Part shown: positions 23,151-34,362 of the stretch, piece after piece
Numbering within the stretch: position 1 is the stretch's first letter
Layout of the letters: every line of letters starts with the position of its first letter
From: Larix kaempferi
Taxonomy: Eukaryota; Streptophyta; Pinopsida; Pinales; Pinaceae
DNA: 64,000 nucleotides
Direction of reading: 5' to 3'
NCBI GenBank assembly: GCA_027924585.1
Contig: BSBM01000307.1
Location: 14,865,501-14,929,500, forward strand
Position numbers and translations under genes: made by a program
Notes under the pieces: model-generated
Database searches by the model: none
What the model was told of the DNA's origin: nothing
What the model saw: the letters and a program-made list of their open reading frames with translations, nothing else

Positions 23151-24893
23151 CTAAGAGAAGCCACGAGCTACAAATCTCACTTTGTATTTCTCTATGCTTC
23201 CATCTGTAGCATGCTTGATCTTGTAGATCCACTTGGAAGTCACCAAATACTTCCCTTTAGGTCTTGGAACTACATCCCAAACATCATTCTTCATGATCGA
23301 CTGGTATTCCTCGACCATGGAATCCTTCCATTCTTTCTTTTCCGCTACTTCTTCATAACTAGAAGGTTCTTTGTTCATAATGTCATAGAGTAAGGCAACA
23401 TAGCTGGTATGAGCTCTAGTTCTCTTCCTTGCTTTGTGTTCTTCTTCTGGAATGCCATACCTTTCTGCATCTTGAATGAACTCTCTATCCCATGCAGGTT
23501 TCCTCTTGTGAGAGTTCTTCTCACTGGGTGGATCTACAGGTATTTGTGGATCTTCAACTTCACGATCTACTTCTGGAATTGCTTCATTCAAGGTGGTGTC
23601 TTGAAATTTGGTTTCCTTTGGTTCTTCATGATCTTCAACAGGTGCCTTCCTTGACTTGATGAAAGCTGAGTCTTCATCAAATGTTGCATCCCTGTTGACA
23701 TCAATCTTCTTGAACCCTGGAAAGTATATTCTATATGCCTTCGAGCTTTCACTATACCCCACAATGATGCCCTTCTTTCCTGAAGGATCTAGCTTTGTAC
23801 TCTTTTCATTTGGAACATGAGTGTATACTAGACAACCAAATATTATGAGATGGCTGACTTCAGGTTTCTTACCAGAGAATACCTCTTCTGGTGTCTTGTT
23901 GTCCAAAATATTTTGAGGTGTTATGTTCTGCACATATACAGCTATCCTAGCTGCTTCTGCCCATAGATGCATAGGCAGATCCTATTCATGTAGCATTGCT
24001 CATGTTGCTTCCATGATTGTTCTATTCTTCCTTTCTGCAACTCCATTATGGTATGGATTGTAGGGAGCAGTCAACTCCCTCTTAATCCCTGAATCACTGC
24101 ATAACTTCTTGAAATCACCTGAAGTGAATTCTCTGCCATTGTCGGATCTGAATGTCTTGATATCCTTATCAGTTTGATTTTCCATAAAGTAATTGAATTC
24201 CTTGAACTTATCAAACACTTCATCTTTGTTCTTGAAGAAGTAAACCCAAGTCTTCCTAGAGAAATCATCAATGAAAGAGACATAGTATACATACCCACTC
24301 AGAGAACTGGATGACATCGGACTGCATACATCAGAGTGGATAATTTCCAAGATTCCTTTAGCTTTGCTTTCACTGCTTGGAAATTCCTTCTTAATGTTCT
24401 TTCCTTTTGCACATCCTTTGCGAACACCTTCATGCTTTGTCTTGATTTCAGGAATACCCTCTACAGCTTTATTTGCAATTGGTAGTGCTCTATAGTGCAC
24501 ATGTGCAAGCCTTCTATGCCAAAGTTCACTTGGCTCCATGGATTCATGTACCATAGCATGTTTAGGTTGTCCCTTCAATTTGTACAATCCTCCCTCTTGC
24601 TCTCCAATCACTACTGCATCATCTATAGTTTTACCTTTTGGCCACATTAGGACTTGTCCATCTACAAATGAAACCTTCATGCCTTTTGCATCCAATGCAG
24701 ATATGGAGAGTAGGTTCTTCTTAAGCCCAAATACATAGAGAACATCTTTCATCTGCAAGGACTTCCTAGAGTCTAGGTTGTAGGAAGCTTCACCACTTCC
24801 TTTAATAGGATATCGGTAGTCATCCCCAAGTTTCACCTTACGGAGTGACTCATGTTCAGATAGATTTACAAAATATTCTTTAAACCCAGTCAT
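23151..24893 (-). pseudogene. Copia A integrase
   Basis: Two long frames (24893-24000 and 23972-23151) separated by two stops near 23975-23999. The pre-integrase zinc module has LWHRRLAHVHYRAL and a C-x2-C-like pair. The catalytic core shows Asp in HSDVCSPM, Asp in RSDNGREF, and Glu in NGVAERKNRT, so the triad is intact. The C-terminal part includes the copia GKK motif region (DPSGKKGIIVGYSESSKAYR), an acidic linker, then the start of RT (WIYKIKHATDGSIEKYKVRF). It would insert the cDNA. Translation starts upstream, since copia pol is a single polyprotein with gag. Confidence 0.92.
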
Positions 24894-25118
24894 GTGTTTG
24901 GAAGCCCCACTATCAATAAGCCAATCATTACATCCATGATAGATAGTACCTGTGAGAGCAAAGATTAGAACATATTCATCCTCACTTGATGAGTTTTCAC
25001 TTTCTGCTCTAGCCTTCTTCTTGGGAAGTTCATCATCCTCAGCAGCATGAGCATGATATATTTTCTTGTTGCCCTTCTTCTTATTGATGTTGGAATCTCT
25101 TTTGTTCTTTGGACAATA
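24894..25118 (-). pseudogene. Copia A zinc knuckle end and protease
   Basis: The minus-strand frame continues from gag after one stop inside the zinc knuckle (CFTCNEKGHFA, stop, YCP; C-x2-C-x4-H-x4-C). A basic and acidic linker follows, then the protease active site LIDSGASKHMTG near 24900-24935. The D-S-G-A motif is intact. One stop separates this segment from the upstream gag frame. Confidence 0.88.
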
Positions 25119-25824
25119 TCAGGCAAAGTGTCCCTTCTCATTACACGTGAAGCATCTACCATGGGAGTTATTCTTAGATTTCTCCCTATCTGTATGGTGA
25201 GAAGATTTCCTATGAGATTTTTCCTTCTTGAATTTGCTTTTCTTGGCATGTGTTGTGAGAGCTTGATCTTCATTCCCCATCTTTTCTTCTCGGGCCACAA
25301 GCCTAGATTCTTCTTGAGAGCATTCTTCCCACAGCCTACTAAAGGAGATTAGTTTTCTTCTTGCACATATTCCCTGGATGAAGGAGTCCCATGACCTAGG
25401 TAGGCCATTCAATGTGGTCATGACAACTTCACCATTGTCCACTACTCCATCCATAGATTCAAGTTGTTCCTTCATTTGAGAGACCTTAGAGAAATAGGAT
25501 TGAATGGTCTCTCCATTCTGAAGATTTACCCCTTTCAATTGATTCTGCAGAGTCATCTTCCGATTTATGTTCTTTCCTTCAAATAGATTTGTTACGGAAT
25601 CAAACATCTCCTTAGGTGTCTTTAGAGATGACACATGTGGTATGAGATGGTCTTTGATAGAATCAACAATGATCCTCTTTTCCTTGACCAAGTTCTTCTT
25701 ATGTAAGGCCTTAGCCTCTTCTTCCTCTGGGATAGGGACCTCAAAACTTATGTAGGTGTCCAATTCATTTTCTTCCAGGATTAACCCAATCCTATACTTC
25801 CATGCTCGGAAGTTATTAGCCCCT
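25119..25824 (-). pseudogene. gag: Copia A gag, main part
   Basis: Read on the minus strand: GANNFRAWKYRIGLILEENE, the UBN2/gag-polypeptide type of plant copia elements, then FEGKNINRKMTLQNQLKGVN and MTTLNGLPRSWDSFIQGI, ending in a Lys/His-rich stretch and a CCHC knuckle. The N-terminal 10 or so residues lie across the gypsy D insertion at 39080-39041. The TSD CCCCT of gypsy D is at 25820-25824. ORF bases to the right of 25824 belong to the D LTR and are not gag. Confidence 0.92.
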
Positions 25825-26839
25825 TGTTGATGCCTTGGGGGTGCAGGGTAAGTGCAAAGTGCTGGAATGGGTTCCAAGGCACACAGCAGGGGATGAAAAC
25901 ACAGCCAAAGGCTTTGAAAGAACCTGTGCAAGGGAAATTCTATGCTCGAGCTGTTTGGTGTGGTAATCACCCACGGATATTTGGCCTCCGCTGGCACTCT
26001 ATGAGTAAAATATTTGATCTTCAAAGATCAGTTTTCCTATCAAGGAAAACTAAGTGAAAACTAGTTACCAAAATCTAACTTAACCTACCTTAGGAAAGAA
26101 CCTATTCTAAGTCAGATCTAGCCTAAAAGGAAGATTTGATGTTGTGCAGATCAGATTTGAAGTGTGATGAACAAGTAGTTAAGTACCTTAAAGAGAAATG
26201 TCTTTGGGTTCTTCACTTGTTAATTAAAGTATTATCAGTTAATAAAAATTAAGTGACAATTCTTCAAAGTGTTTAAGCCTATTCAAATATCTGATCTGTA
26301 ATCATTGTGTTAATTGAAAAATTAACATTTGATTATACATATTCATTTGCATAAATATAAAAGTGAAAACGTTCAATTAAAGAAATTTAATAGAACAATT
26401 TTGACCATAATCCAGACATATAGAGAAATCAATATGAGAGATCTTATGCATTAATGAATGTCTTGCAAAAGATTGAACACATAATCGATGACAAATTTGA
26501 AACATTAACTCAGCAATTCCCAAAGAAATTTGTAGAACAATAGGAGGTGAATTAAAAGATAACTTTCTTGAATAGAGAAGTCTTGTACAAAAATTACAAT
26601 GACTCCGATAAACAGAGTATCTTCACTCCAAACTCCTGCCGAATTGCAATTCCAAAATTCCCAACCCTTTACTAAGGGAAACATTCCTCCTTATATACTA
26701 ATTTACATAAGAGTTCCAAAAGGAGAAATTCTACAAAATATGGATTACAAAATTGGATCTAACCATCGATCCAAGAAATCTTGCTATTTTTAAGCTTAAG
26801 AGATTTTCCGCCACCTTTCACAAAAGAAAGAGTTGTTCT

Positions 26840-27277
26840 TTAATCAGATAAGGTCTTGTGACACCATAAAAATTCAATCACAGATTGTTCACTATCATTG
26901 ACAGGTGGTGTGGCTCGCAGAGCATCCGTTGTAGGAAATTCGGGGTCGGGGAACCCACTGTCAAAAATAGAGAAATCCATTAAAGGATTTACTTCAGGAA
27001 TGGTAGCCAACATGTCAGGTTCTTCATTGATTATAATGTCCTATATAACATCAGTATCGAGATCAGTTGATTCCTCCAGAATTTCCTTCCTTTGCTCTTC
27101 AGGGTTTTGCATGTAGGCAGACAAAGTTTCGAAGTCTTCTTCACTGCTACCATTACTAAGATCAGGAACACCTGCATCAAACGGTGGTGAGAACATTTCT
27201 TAATACAACAAGTGGTAGAGTTCTTCATTTTCAACCTGAAGATTAGAAAATTCACCATCTGCATGAATATTACTCAT
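26840..27277 (-). pseudogene. Reading frame inside gypsy D 3' LTR
   Basis: 146 codons on the sense strand of the element, from ATG (MSNIHADGEFSN) to a stop at 26840-26842. It encodes an acidic product rich in Glu, Asp and Ser. Two internal stops are present here (after ELYHLLY and after TDLDTDVI). The other LTR has the frame at the same length. No family recognised. It could be an LTR-encoded small protein or a chance frame. Confidence 0.4.
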
Positions 27278-28019
27278 TCTAAATGAGTCTTGGATAGTAG
27301 GATGCAAAAAAAAAAAAAAAACCACACAGAGTCTTACATCTTCCAGAAGGAAAGGGATGAACTGGAGATTTCATGTTAATTGCTATTTAAAGGCCAACAA
27401 GCAAGTCGATGATAATCGAGCGGGGCAATCTGTAATGATTAAAATTATCTAGTCAATTCATTGTAATTACTTCAATTGTAATGAAAAGAGCCAAAGTATG
27501 TGCCAGTCGGATCAAAGCTTGTGCGAAGTACGAGTTCAATTACTACTCGCATGATTTTGAACTGCCTTTATGATCACATCGTCACAAGCAATCTTCCATC
27601 AATAATTATGACTGGTGATTAATAATGGAGACAAAGGTTATGGTGATAAAGTTGATGTGCAAAAAGGTCTCGACTAGGAGTTCCAGTACACGGGCTATCA
27701 ATTCTTCGCACGTAACAAATCCGATCATTAAGAGGTGGAAAAAAAATGACAAGATGTCAAATCTCGAGTCCATACATGGAAAAATTAAGGCAGAGAGATG
27801 GCGTCCATCCAACTTGAAGTAACTGATAGACTTGTAATAGTGTCCGCTGTCATGAATTACACAGAAAAATGATAATTTGGCAGAACCAGGTTTCAAAAGA
27901 CAAGATGGCAAAGCCTGACTTAACTGATTACCCAAAATCAACATGACCGCGAGAACATAACAAATGGATGACAGAGATTAACCGGAGTGGAATGCAGAAT
28001 CGGGTTCAAACGTTTTAAT

Positions 28020-28460
28020 GGAGTTCTTATTCAAAGATCCCGCAAGCCGAAACCCAAAAGTACGGTTTTGCGGGTTGTGGGTTCACAAAAACGGAAGTAA
28101 AAAAAGGATTTTCGAAAGCCGAAAACCTACTATGCGGGTGGCAGGCTTCGGAATGTTAAACTGTGACGTAAAATAACCATCCCGAAAGTTGCATCCCGAA
28201 ATTACGAGTTGCGGGTTTCGGGAACACACCAAATAAATGAAAAAAAACACAATCCCGAAAGTCGAATGCCACCATTGCGAGTTTTTGGGTTTCAGGGTAA
28301 TTATTTCTCAGTCTTATTACAGAATGATTCCGCAACCCACAGCGATCGGGTTGTGGGTTTCGGAATTACCAAAACCAAAACTTAAAAAACAACAGTCCCG
28401 CAACCCACACCTGTCGGGTTGCGGGTTTCAGGTTCTCCAAATGTCGAGTTTCGGGATATG
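28020..28460. repeat. GC-rich hairpin repeats in gypsy D LTR
   Basis: Repeats of CGGGTTGCGGGTTTCGGG and its complement. One perfect hairpin has arms 28397-28406 (CCCGCAACCC) and 28416-28425 (GGGTTGCGGG) around a 9-base loop. Weaker copies lie at 28335 and 28030. The 5' LTR has the same block near 38400-38810. It stands out against AT-rich surroundings. Confidence 0.75.
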
Positions 28461-28688
28461 ATAAAAGTCAACAAAATACTCAAAAGTTTGGCTCTTTTCA
28501 TCCTGAAACACTTTGGAAGAAATAATCAAACCCTTACAAACAAGTAGACTAGAAGCATGGGTGAAGAATTTTTAGAGGTAAAATCAAAATCTAAAATTTT
28601 CAAGGTGACTCACCCAAACACCTTTGCGTTTATTAAAATTGGGGGTTCCTATGCTTAGCTAAGCATGGGATCTGTTGTGGCTACAACA

Positions 28689-30085
28689 AATGGTGATTGG
28701 CTGGGAAGAACCAGTTATCTCTGCAATCAAATCCATCTAAAGACAACATGTCAATCAACCGATTTCTTGAAACTCAATTCAAAGAAGATACTCAAAAGAT
28801 AACAGCCAACAAACAGTGAATATAAAAATGGATAAATCTCAATCAGTGACCATTTTGAAGATAACACTCATCCGATAAGGATATTTAGAGAGTAATACCA
28901 AATCTTTACCATGATGTAATCATTGAAAAACAGCTTGTATTGAACCTGGGCACAGTCTTAGAAATGCTCATGGATATCCTAATTACAGATCCCCTTGGTT
29001 TATTAATTATATGTATATTCAGTGATCCTCTATGGATTATATATATACTCCTTTATCTTTTCTTTTGTCTTTTCTTTCTTTTCTTTTTTTTTTATATTTT
29101 GTCCCTCTTTTTTTTTCTTTTTTTTATACATAAAACCTTGTTGATACGAGACCACTGTATTGACTTGGTGATCAGATGAAAAAGCGCCATTCACAGGCCT
29201 GATCCGAAAACTGGTCAAGCTAGCTCGATGACGAGACTCCTTGTCTTCTAGATGCAAGACCAAAAGAAATTATCATGGCTTGGTAACCACATAGTGATAA
29301 CTCCAGTCCAAGGCCAAACCCATGATCATAGTAGGGTTGGCTTGTGATAAGACCCCCTGTTCTTGTATACAACAAAAATCCCATAATGAAAGACAAAGCA
29401 ATTTATTTTGGCATAGGTTACAAGGAATTACCATGGCTTGGTGACCATATAGTGATAATGTTACTCACCAGTGCTTTGCAGATCATGAATGGACCGACTT
29501 GTAACAGGATCTTCCACCTTCCAGCAGAACTGAAAGTCATCTTCCAAGTGTGGTGGCTTGATGTGAAGATGTCATTCCACTTTAAACACCTATGAACCTA
29601 ATGGGCTGGCTTGATAACAAGACCGCCGACCTTGTAACTTATAATTTTAAACAAAATTCATATTCAAAGTGATCGTAAAAGGATCCATGAGCAATCGGAA
29701 CTGGTCACGTTATTATGATATGTCGTTCAACCATGAAACACCAGATAGAAAAATGATGACCATCCTCCGTACCTCAATTACACAAATAAAGCATGGTGAA
29801 AGATAATGATCAAAGTGAAAAGTATCCAAAGGCACTGCACTTATTTGACTGTTTATTCTTTAGAGCAAATTCTAATCATAAGCCAAGAAGTAGGATGAAT
29901 CACAATGTTGAAACTTCAGAAGCAGTTGTTGCTAAGAAAAGTGATCATAGGCCATTACCACAAGTGTGAAGCCTTATTAATGAAAACCAAAACAAAACAA
30001 CAAAATTAATCAAAATGTCCAAACAAGAAAAGAAATGATTAAAAAGAAAAACAAACCACACCTATGTACAAGTGCACCAGATTGT
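28689..30085 (-). other. Gypsy D 3' noncoding region
   Basis: 1.4 kb between integrase and the 3' LTR. It has a long pyrimidine run (29045-29130) and two diverged copies of a unit with ATGGCTTGGTAACCACATAG (about 29270 and 29430). ORFs here come from the pyrimidine run. No clear polypurine tract is seen next to the LTR. Confidence 0.6.
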
Positions 30086-31378
30086 TCAGACAAAAAACTT
30101 TTTGAGAAGAGACACATTCACTGGGAAGGTGTCTACAACTCCCTCTAGCGTCTGTAGTCGAACAGTGTTGGGACCAATCTTTTCTGTAATAATGAAAGGT
30201 CATAGCCAAAGGCACTGAAACTTGGTGTACTGATTCTTATCTTTACGTTGCTTATCCCACCTTAGAACCAGGTCACCAACAGAAAATTCCCTGTCAGATG
30301 AATATTTTTCATCAAACCATCTCTTCACCATCTGCTGATGATGATACAACTTGTTCTTGGCTATTTCCCTGTCCTCCTCTAGCTTCAAGAGGGTGTCAAT
30401 TCTTTGTTGGAGGGGAGAAGAATCATCTTCTTGGACAGACTAGGCCAATTGTAGCGAAGGAATGGTAAGATTGGTGGGAAGGATGGCTTCTTTCTCATAA
30501 ACCAAATAGTAGGGAGAATTTGAAATTTTTGCTTTTGGGCTAATTCGATCTGCCCATAATGCATTATACAACTGCGTGTGCCAATCTCAGTGATGAGAAG
30601 CTACAGTCTTCTTGAGAATATTTATCAGGTTTTTGTTTGATGACTTAGCCAAACCATTACCTTGAGGATAATAATTGGCATAAAACTTATGTTTAATCCT
30701 CATCTCAAAGGCATATTCAGTTATATCGATTGAAGTGAAGTAGGATGCATTATCAAAAACTTAGTACTCTGGAGTGCCAAAGCGTGTGACGATCTAGCTG
30801 TCAAGGAAAGAGATTACTTGGGCGACATTACATTGTTTAAGAGGAGCTGTCTCCACCCATCTAGTGAAATAGTCTGTGGCTATGAGGATATACTTATGTT
30901 GGAGGGATGAAGGAGGGTTTATAGGCCCAACAAAATCCAGTCCCCATTGTTGAAATGGAAACTGAATTGTAACCGATTGTAGAGGAAATGCAGGTTTCCT
31001 AAACTTCCCTGTGCATTTATGGCATGGCTCACACTTCCTCACATAAGCATAAGCATCTTTAAACAACGTGGGCCAATAATATCCAGCCCTAAGAATCTTG
31101 TGTGCTGTAGTCTCTCCTGAAAAATGGCCTCTAGCAGGACCTGCATGAAATTGAAACAAAATGTCATCAGTTTCATGTTTTTCCAAGCATCTGAGAAATA
31201 ATCCATCATAATTTTTTCTAAAAAGAACTTTATCAATGAATTGATAAGGAGCAGATTTCAGTCTTAAAGCCCTCCTTTTCTTAAAATCAAGGGTTTCGGG
31301 AGAAAACCCATGGTTCAGGAAAAATCTGATATCGTTGCACCATTCCGATGTCGGGGCATTTATTCCTCCTGATCCCAT
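30086..31378 (-). pseudogene. Gypsy D integrase
   Basis: Minus strand. The H2C2 module (FHAGPARGHFSG ... CEPCHKC, about 31150-31020) is followed by the core. Asp 1 is in WGLDFVGPI, Asp 2 in VFDNASYF. The segment YYPQGNGLAKSSNKN has Lys where the catalytic Glu is expected (NGLAE or NGQAE in relatives), so the triad is broken. The C-terminal domain has FSVGDLVLRWDKQRKDKNQY and ends near 30090 with FPVNVSLLKKFF. Stops at about 30794, 30760, 30590 and 30196 interrupt it. Confidence 0.88.
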
Positions 31379-31851
31379 TCGGACTGCTGCTATGCGGGGT
31401 CATTGGATTGCGCAGTAAGAAGACAAAGACCTTGTCCTTTGACAAATTTAGCCGGCCTAATCTCAAGATCATATTCTTGTAGGGCGGTCATCCAATGGGC
31501 CCTCTTTTCCCCCAATTATTTCTGGATGAGGACATTTCTGATAGCAGAATATGGAACAATGACTTTGGTTCGAGACTTCAGCAAGTAGGGTCTGTAATGT
31601 TTGACGGATTTATAGACTGCATAGGCTTGCTTATTGATCTGCAAGTATTTAAGCTCTGTACCTTTGAATGTTCAGCTCATAAAAGAGATCGGGATTTCAG
31701 TATCATTGTCAAGCTTTTGAGTTAAGATAGCTGCATAAGAAGATTCAGTGGCAAAAGTATAAAGAATGAAATCCTTATCAAAATCTAGGGACATGAGAGC
31801 AGGAGCTTCTGCAATGGCCTTTCAAATTTAGATAAATGCATCTCTCTATTC
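31379..31851 (-). pseudogene. Gypsy D canonical RNase H
   Basis: Minus strand, directly after RT. It shows AIAEAPALMSLDFDKDFILYTFATESSYAAIL and YLQINKQAYAVYKSVKHYRPYLL, cited here in part: FDKDFILYTFATESS and INKQAYAVYKSVKHYRPYL. This is the standard gypsy RNase H that follows RT. Several stops interrupt it. Its presence shows that the aRNH upstream of RT is a second domain and not a displaced original. Confidence 0.8.
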
Positions 31852-33009
31852 CTACGTCCAAGTAAACTGCACATCTTTCTTAACCAAAAGTTGTAGTGGT
31901 TTAACAATCTGGGCAAAATTTGGTACAAATCTATGTACAAAATTAATCTTAACTAAGAAGGATTGCATTGCTTTGCGCAAGCCTAGTAAACCAATCTTTG
32001 AAATAGCCTCTGTACGTTCAGGATCGATAATCATACCTTCTTTCGAAACAATGAAGCCCAGAAGCTTTCCTTCTGTTACTGCAAAAATAGATTTCTTCGG
32101 GTTGAGAGAAATACTAAATTTCCTGCAGTGATCAAAAACTTGTTTCAAAGCAAACACATGTTCATGTCGTTTTTTAGAGTAAATAGTGATATCGTCAAGG
32201 TAAACTACACTAGAATTATGCATTAACCCTTGGAAAGCTATATCCATAGCTCTCTGAAAAGTAGCCCCTGCATTGATCATCCCGAAAGGCATCTGTCTAT
32301 AGGCAAAAGTACCCAATGGGGTCCTGAAAGTTGTTTTCAATTGATCGTCCGGAGCAACCATAACCTGGTTATACCCCGAAAAACCATCTAGGAGGGAAAA
32401 CATCTTTGACCTGGCTACCTTTTGAAGAATCTGCTCCATTGGTGGAACATGATAGTTGTCTTTCTCAAAAGCCCGATTTAGGTTCCTAAAATCGACACAC
32501 AGTCGAATTTCCCCGCTTTTCTTACGGACAGGTACTAAGTTAGAGATCCATTGAGTGTGCCTGACCGGAAAGATAATTCGAGTACTGAGCAGCTTCTCCA
32601 GCTCCTTTTTTACAGAAGGCTCCAAACTGGGGTGCATCTTCCACAGCTTTTGTTGAAATGGCTTAAGCTTTGGTTTCATGGGTATATTATGAAACATGAT
32701 GCTATTGTCAAACGTTTTCAACTCGTCATACGTCCAGGTGAAAACATCCTTATACTGTTTACACAATGCAATAATGGCTCTGCATTCTTCAGGGGTACAA
32801 TCAACTCCCAAATTGATGAATTGAGGTTCCTGTTTAGTGCCTAAGTTGATCCGCTCATAGTTCAAGGATGAGCTTTGCGTTTTACAATTAGTTTGAGATT
32901 TGAACTTGTCCTGTAAATCGTAAAACTTTTCTAGATTGATCACATACTTCGAGATGACGTTTGAGGAATCAATGAGAGACTTTTCATGTTTTGCTTCTTC
33001 GATGGCCAT
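31852..33009 (-). pseudogene. Gypsy D reverse transcriptase
   Basis: A clean 385-codon frame. Motifs in order: PFQQKLWKMHPSLEPSVKKE, VPVRKKSGEIRLCVDFRNLN, SLLDGFSGYNQVMVAPDD, FAYRQMPFGMINAGATFQRA, SVVYLDDITIYSKKRHEH (catalytic YLDD intact), KLLGFIVSKEGMIIDPE, and the thumb/connection VPNFAQIVKPL. It is in the same frame as the aRNH upstream, with a single stop at 33049-33051 between them. The best preserved gypsy domain in the window. Confidence 0.95.
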
Positions 33010-33051
33010 GTCTTGAAACGTATCCTGAGCAGTTAGGAAGTCGAGTATCTG

Positions 33052-33774
33052 TCAGTCATCATCAAACACTTTCCAATTAGTCACATTATCCGAAATCGAT
33101 GGTATGTACATCAATTCGATAGAAAACGTTTGAGGAGATAGACCTTCTGGCAGGATTAGTCTAGAGGGTGTATTTGCTAACAGGTCTGCATCAAAATTTT
33201 GTGACCTGGGAATTGATTTAATATTGAATGCTGAAAATGAGTTGGTTAGATCCCTTACCAACTTTTGATAATTATCCAAATGCAGAGATAAGCAATGTAT
33301 CTTATTTCTGACTTGCTTGACTATAATTTCGGAGTCTCCATAGCATTCTATTGCTTGTACACCTAAATCAATGGCCTTCTTGAGCCCCTGCACAAGAGCT
33401 TCATATTCGGCTACATTATTAGTGCAATCAAATTCTAACCTACAAGCAATCATGATTTTCATTCCTTTAGGATTGATAAGATCACAACCCGCTCCAGCTC
33501 CCTCCTTGGACTTGGAGCCATCGAAAAATAAGGTCCATGAGATAGGGTCTAATATAAAATCTGTATTCACATTATATACATTATGCACAATTTCACCAGA
33601 AAAAGGTATAGAAGTGACCTGAGTGATATGTGATTCGTTTCGGATGCTTTCTTCTGGTGAGGCATCAGCTGGGAATTCACCGAAAAAGGTATCGAATGTA
33701 AATTGCTCTGCACGAGAGGTGAGATAACCAGCAGGTTCACTTGAATCATTAAGATCAGTAACTTTCTGTTTCAT
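33052..33774 (-). pseudogene. Gypsy D archaeal-like RNase H (aRNH), N-terminal to RT
   Basis: A 240-codon frame between protease and RT. Catalytic residues are all present: Asp in WTLFFDGSKSKEGAGAG, Glu in NNVAEYEALVQGLKKA, Asp in ECYGDSEIIVKQV, and the final Asp in NFDADLLANTPS. The GAGAG, NN-AEYEA and GDSE pattern is that of plant and archaeal type RNase H, not of the canonical gypsy RNase H. It is in one frame with gag, protease and RT. Known dual-RNase H elements mostly carry aRNH after RT-RNase H, so this N-terminal place is unusual. It would degrade RNA in RNA-DNA hybrids during reverse transcription. Confidence 0.88.
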
Positions 33775-34362
33775 GAAAGGTTCTCTGCTGATCTTAATTT
33801 TATTCGGTTGACCATTGTAAGGAAACCATAAATGGGACCAGTCAGTTGCAAAGTAACCTTTAAGTTTCTCTGACTAGTCCCTGCTTAACCACATCACATA
33901 GGCTTCTGGTATGTCAACTATCTGATGGATCCTGGGATCAGTTGACAGCGTGAGCAAAACGTTTCTCAATTTGCCAACCAGTCTGACTTTGGATCTATCA
34001 AGTTGTACAATCTAGGTTGGATAGGGTTCCCACGTTGCATTCAATTTTCTGCAAACAGAGAGGGGCATCACATTTGATGATGCTCCCGAATCTATCATGC
34101 AGTTGTGTACATTCCGGTTGAAAATCTCAAAAGTAAGCAAGAAAGGAGGAGTTCTCTTACTTGCTAGTTTTTTATCATCAGTTTTAGTGACAGAGTCTAG
34201 ATTATTATTTTGTGACTCTCTAGGTTGTTTGACTATCATGTTTTTAGGTAAAGAATCCCTCATAGCAAGAATCTTGAGTAGCTCAAACAGAGATATGTTT
34301 GCTTTGACTCTTTTCAAGTCTTCAACCAGGTTTTACTCCATTTGAGGGAGGACTGTATCCTT
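33775..34362 (-). pseudogene. Gypsy D protease
   Basis: Minus strand, same frame as gag. The active site MIDSGASSNVMPLSVC (about 34085) has the D-S-G-A motif intact. Downstream, DIPEAYVMWLSRD and GYFATDWSHLWFPYNGQ are the conserved stretch that links protease to the next domain in plant gypsy elements. Stops at 34012, about 33875 and 34334 interrupt it. Confidence 0.87.

Larger units (their letters stand above)
25825..28688 (-). repeat. Gypsy D 3' LTR
   Basis: 2864 bp, TGTTGATGCC...GGCTACAACA in plus-strand reading. It matches 36177-39040 along its whole length with scattered substitutions and a few small indels. It contains the LTR reading frame (26840-27277) and the CCCGCAACCC hairpin block (about 28020-28460). 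Confidence 0.95.

Noticed and set aside
28940-29179. Phe/Leu-rich ORF with a membrane-like look
   Set aside because: Comes from the pyrimidine run at 29045-29130 in the noncoding part of gypsy D.
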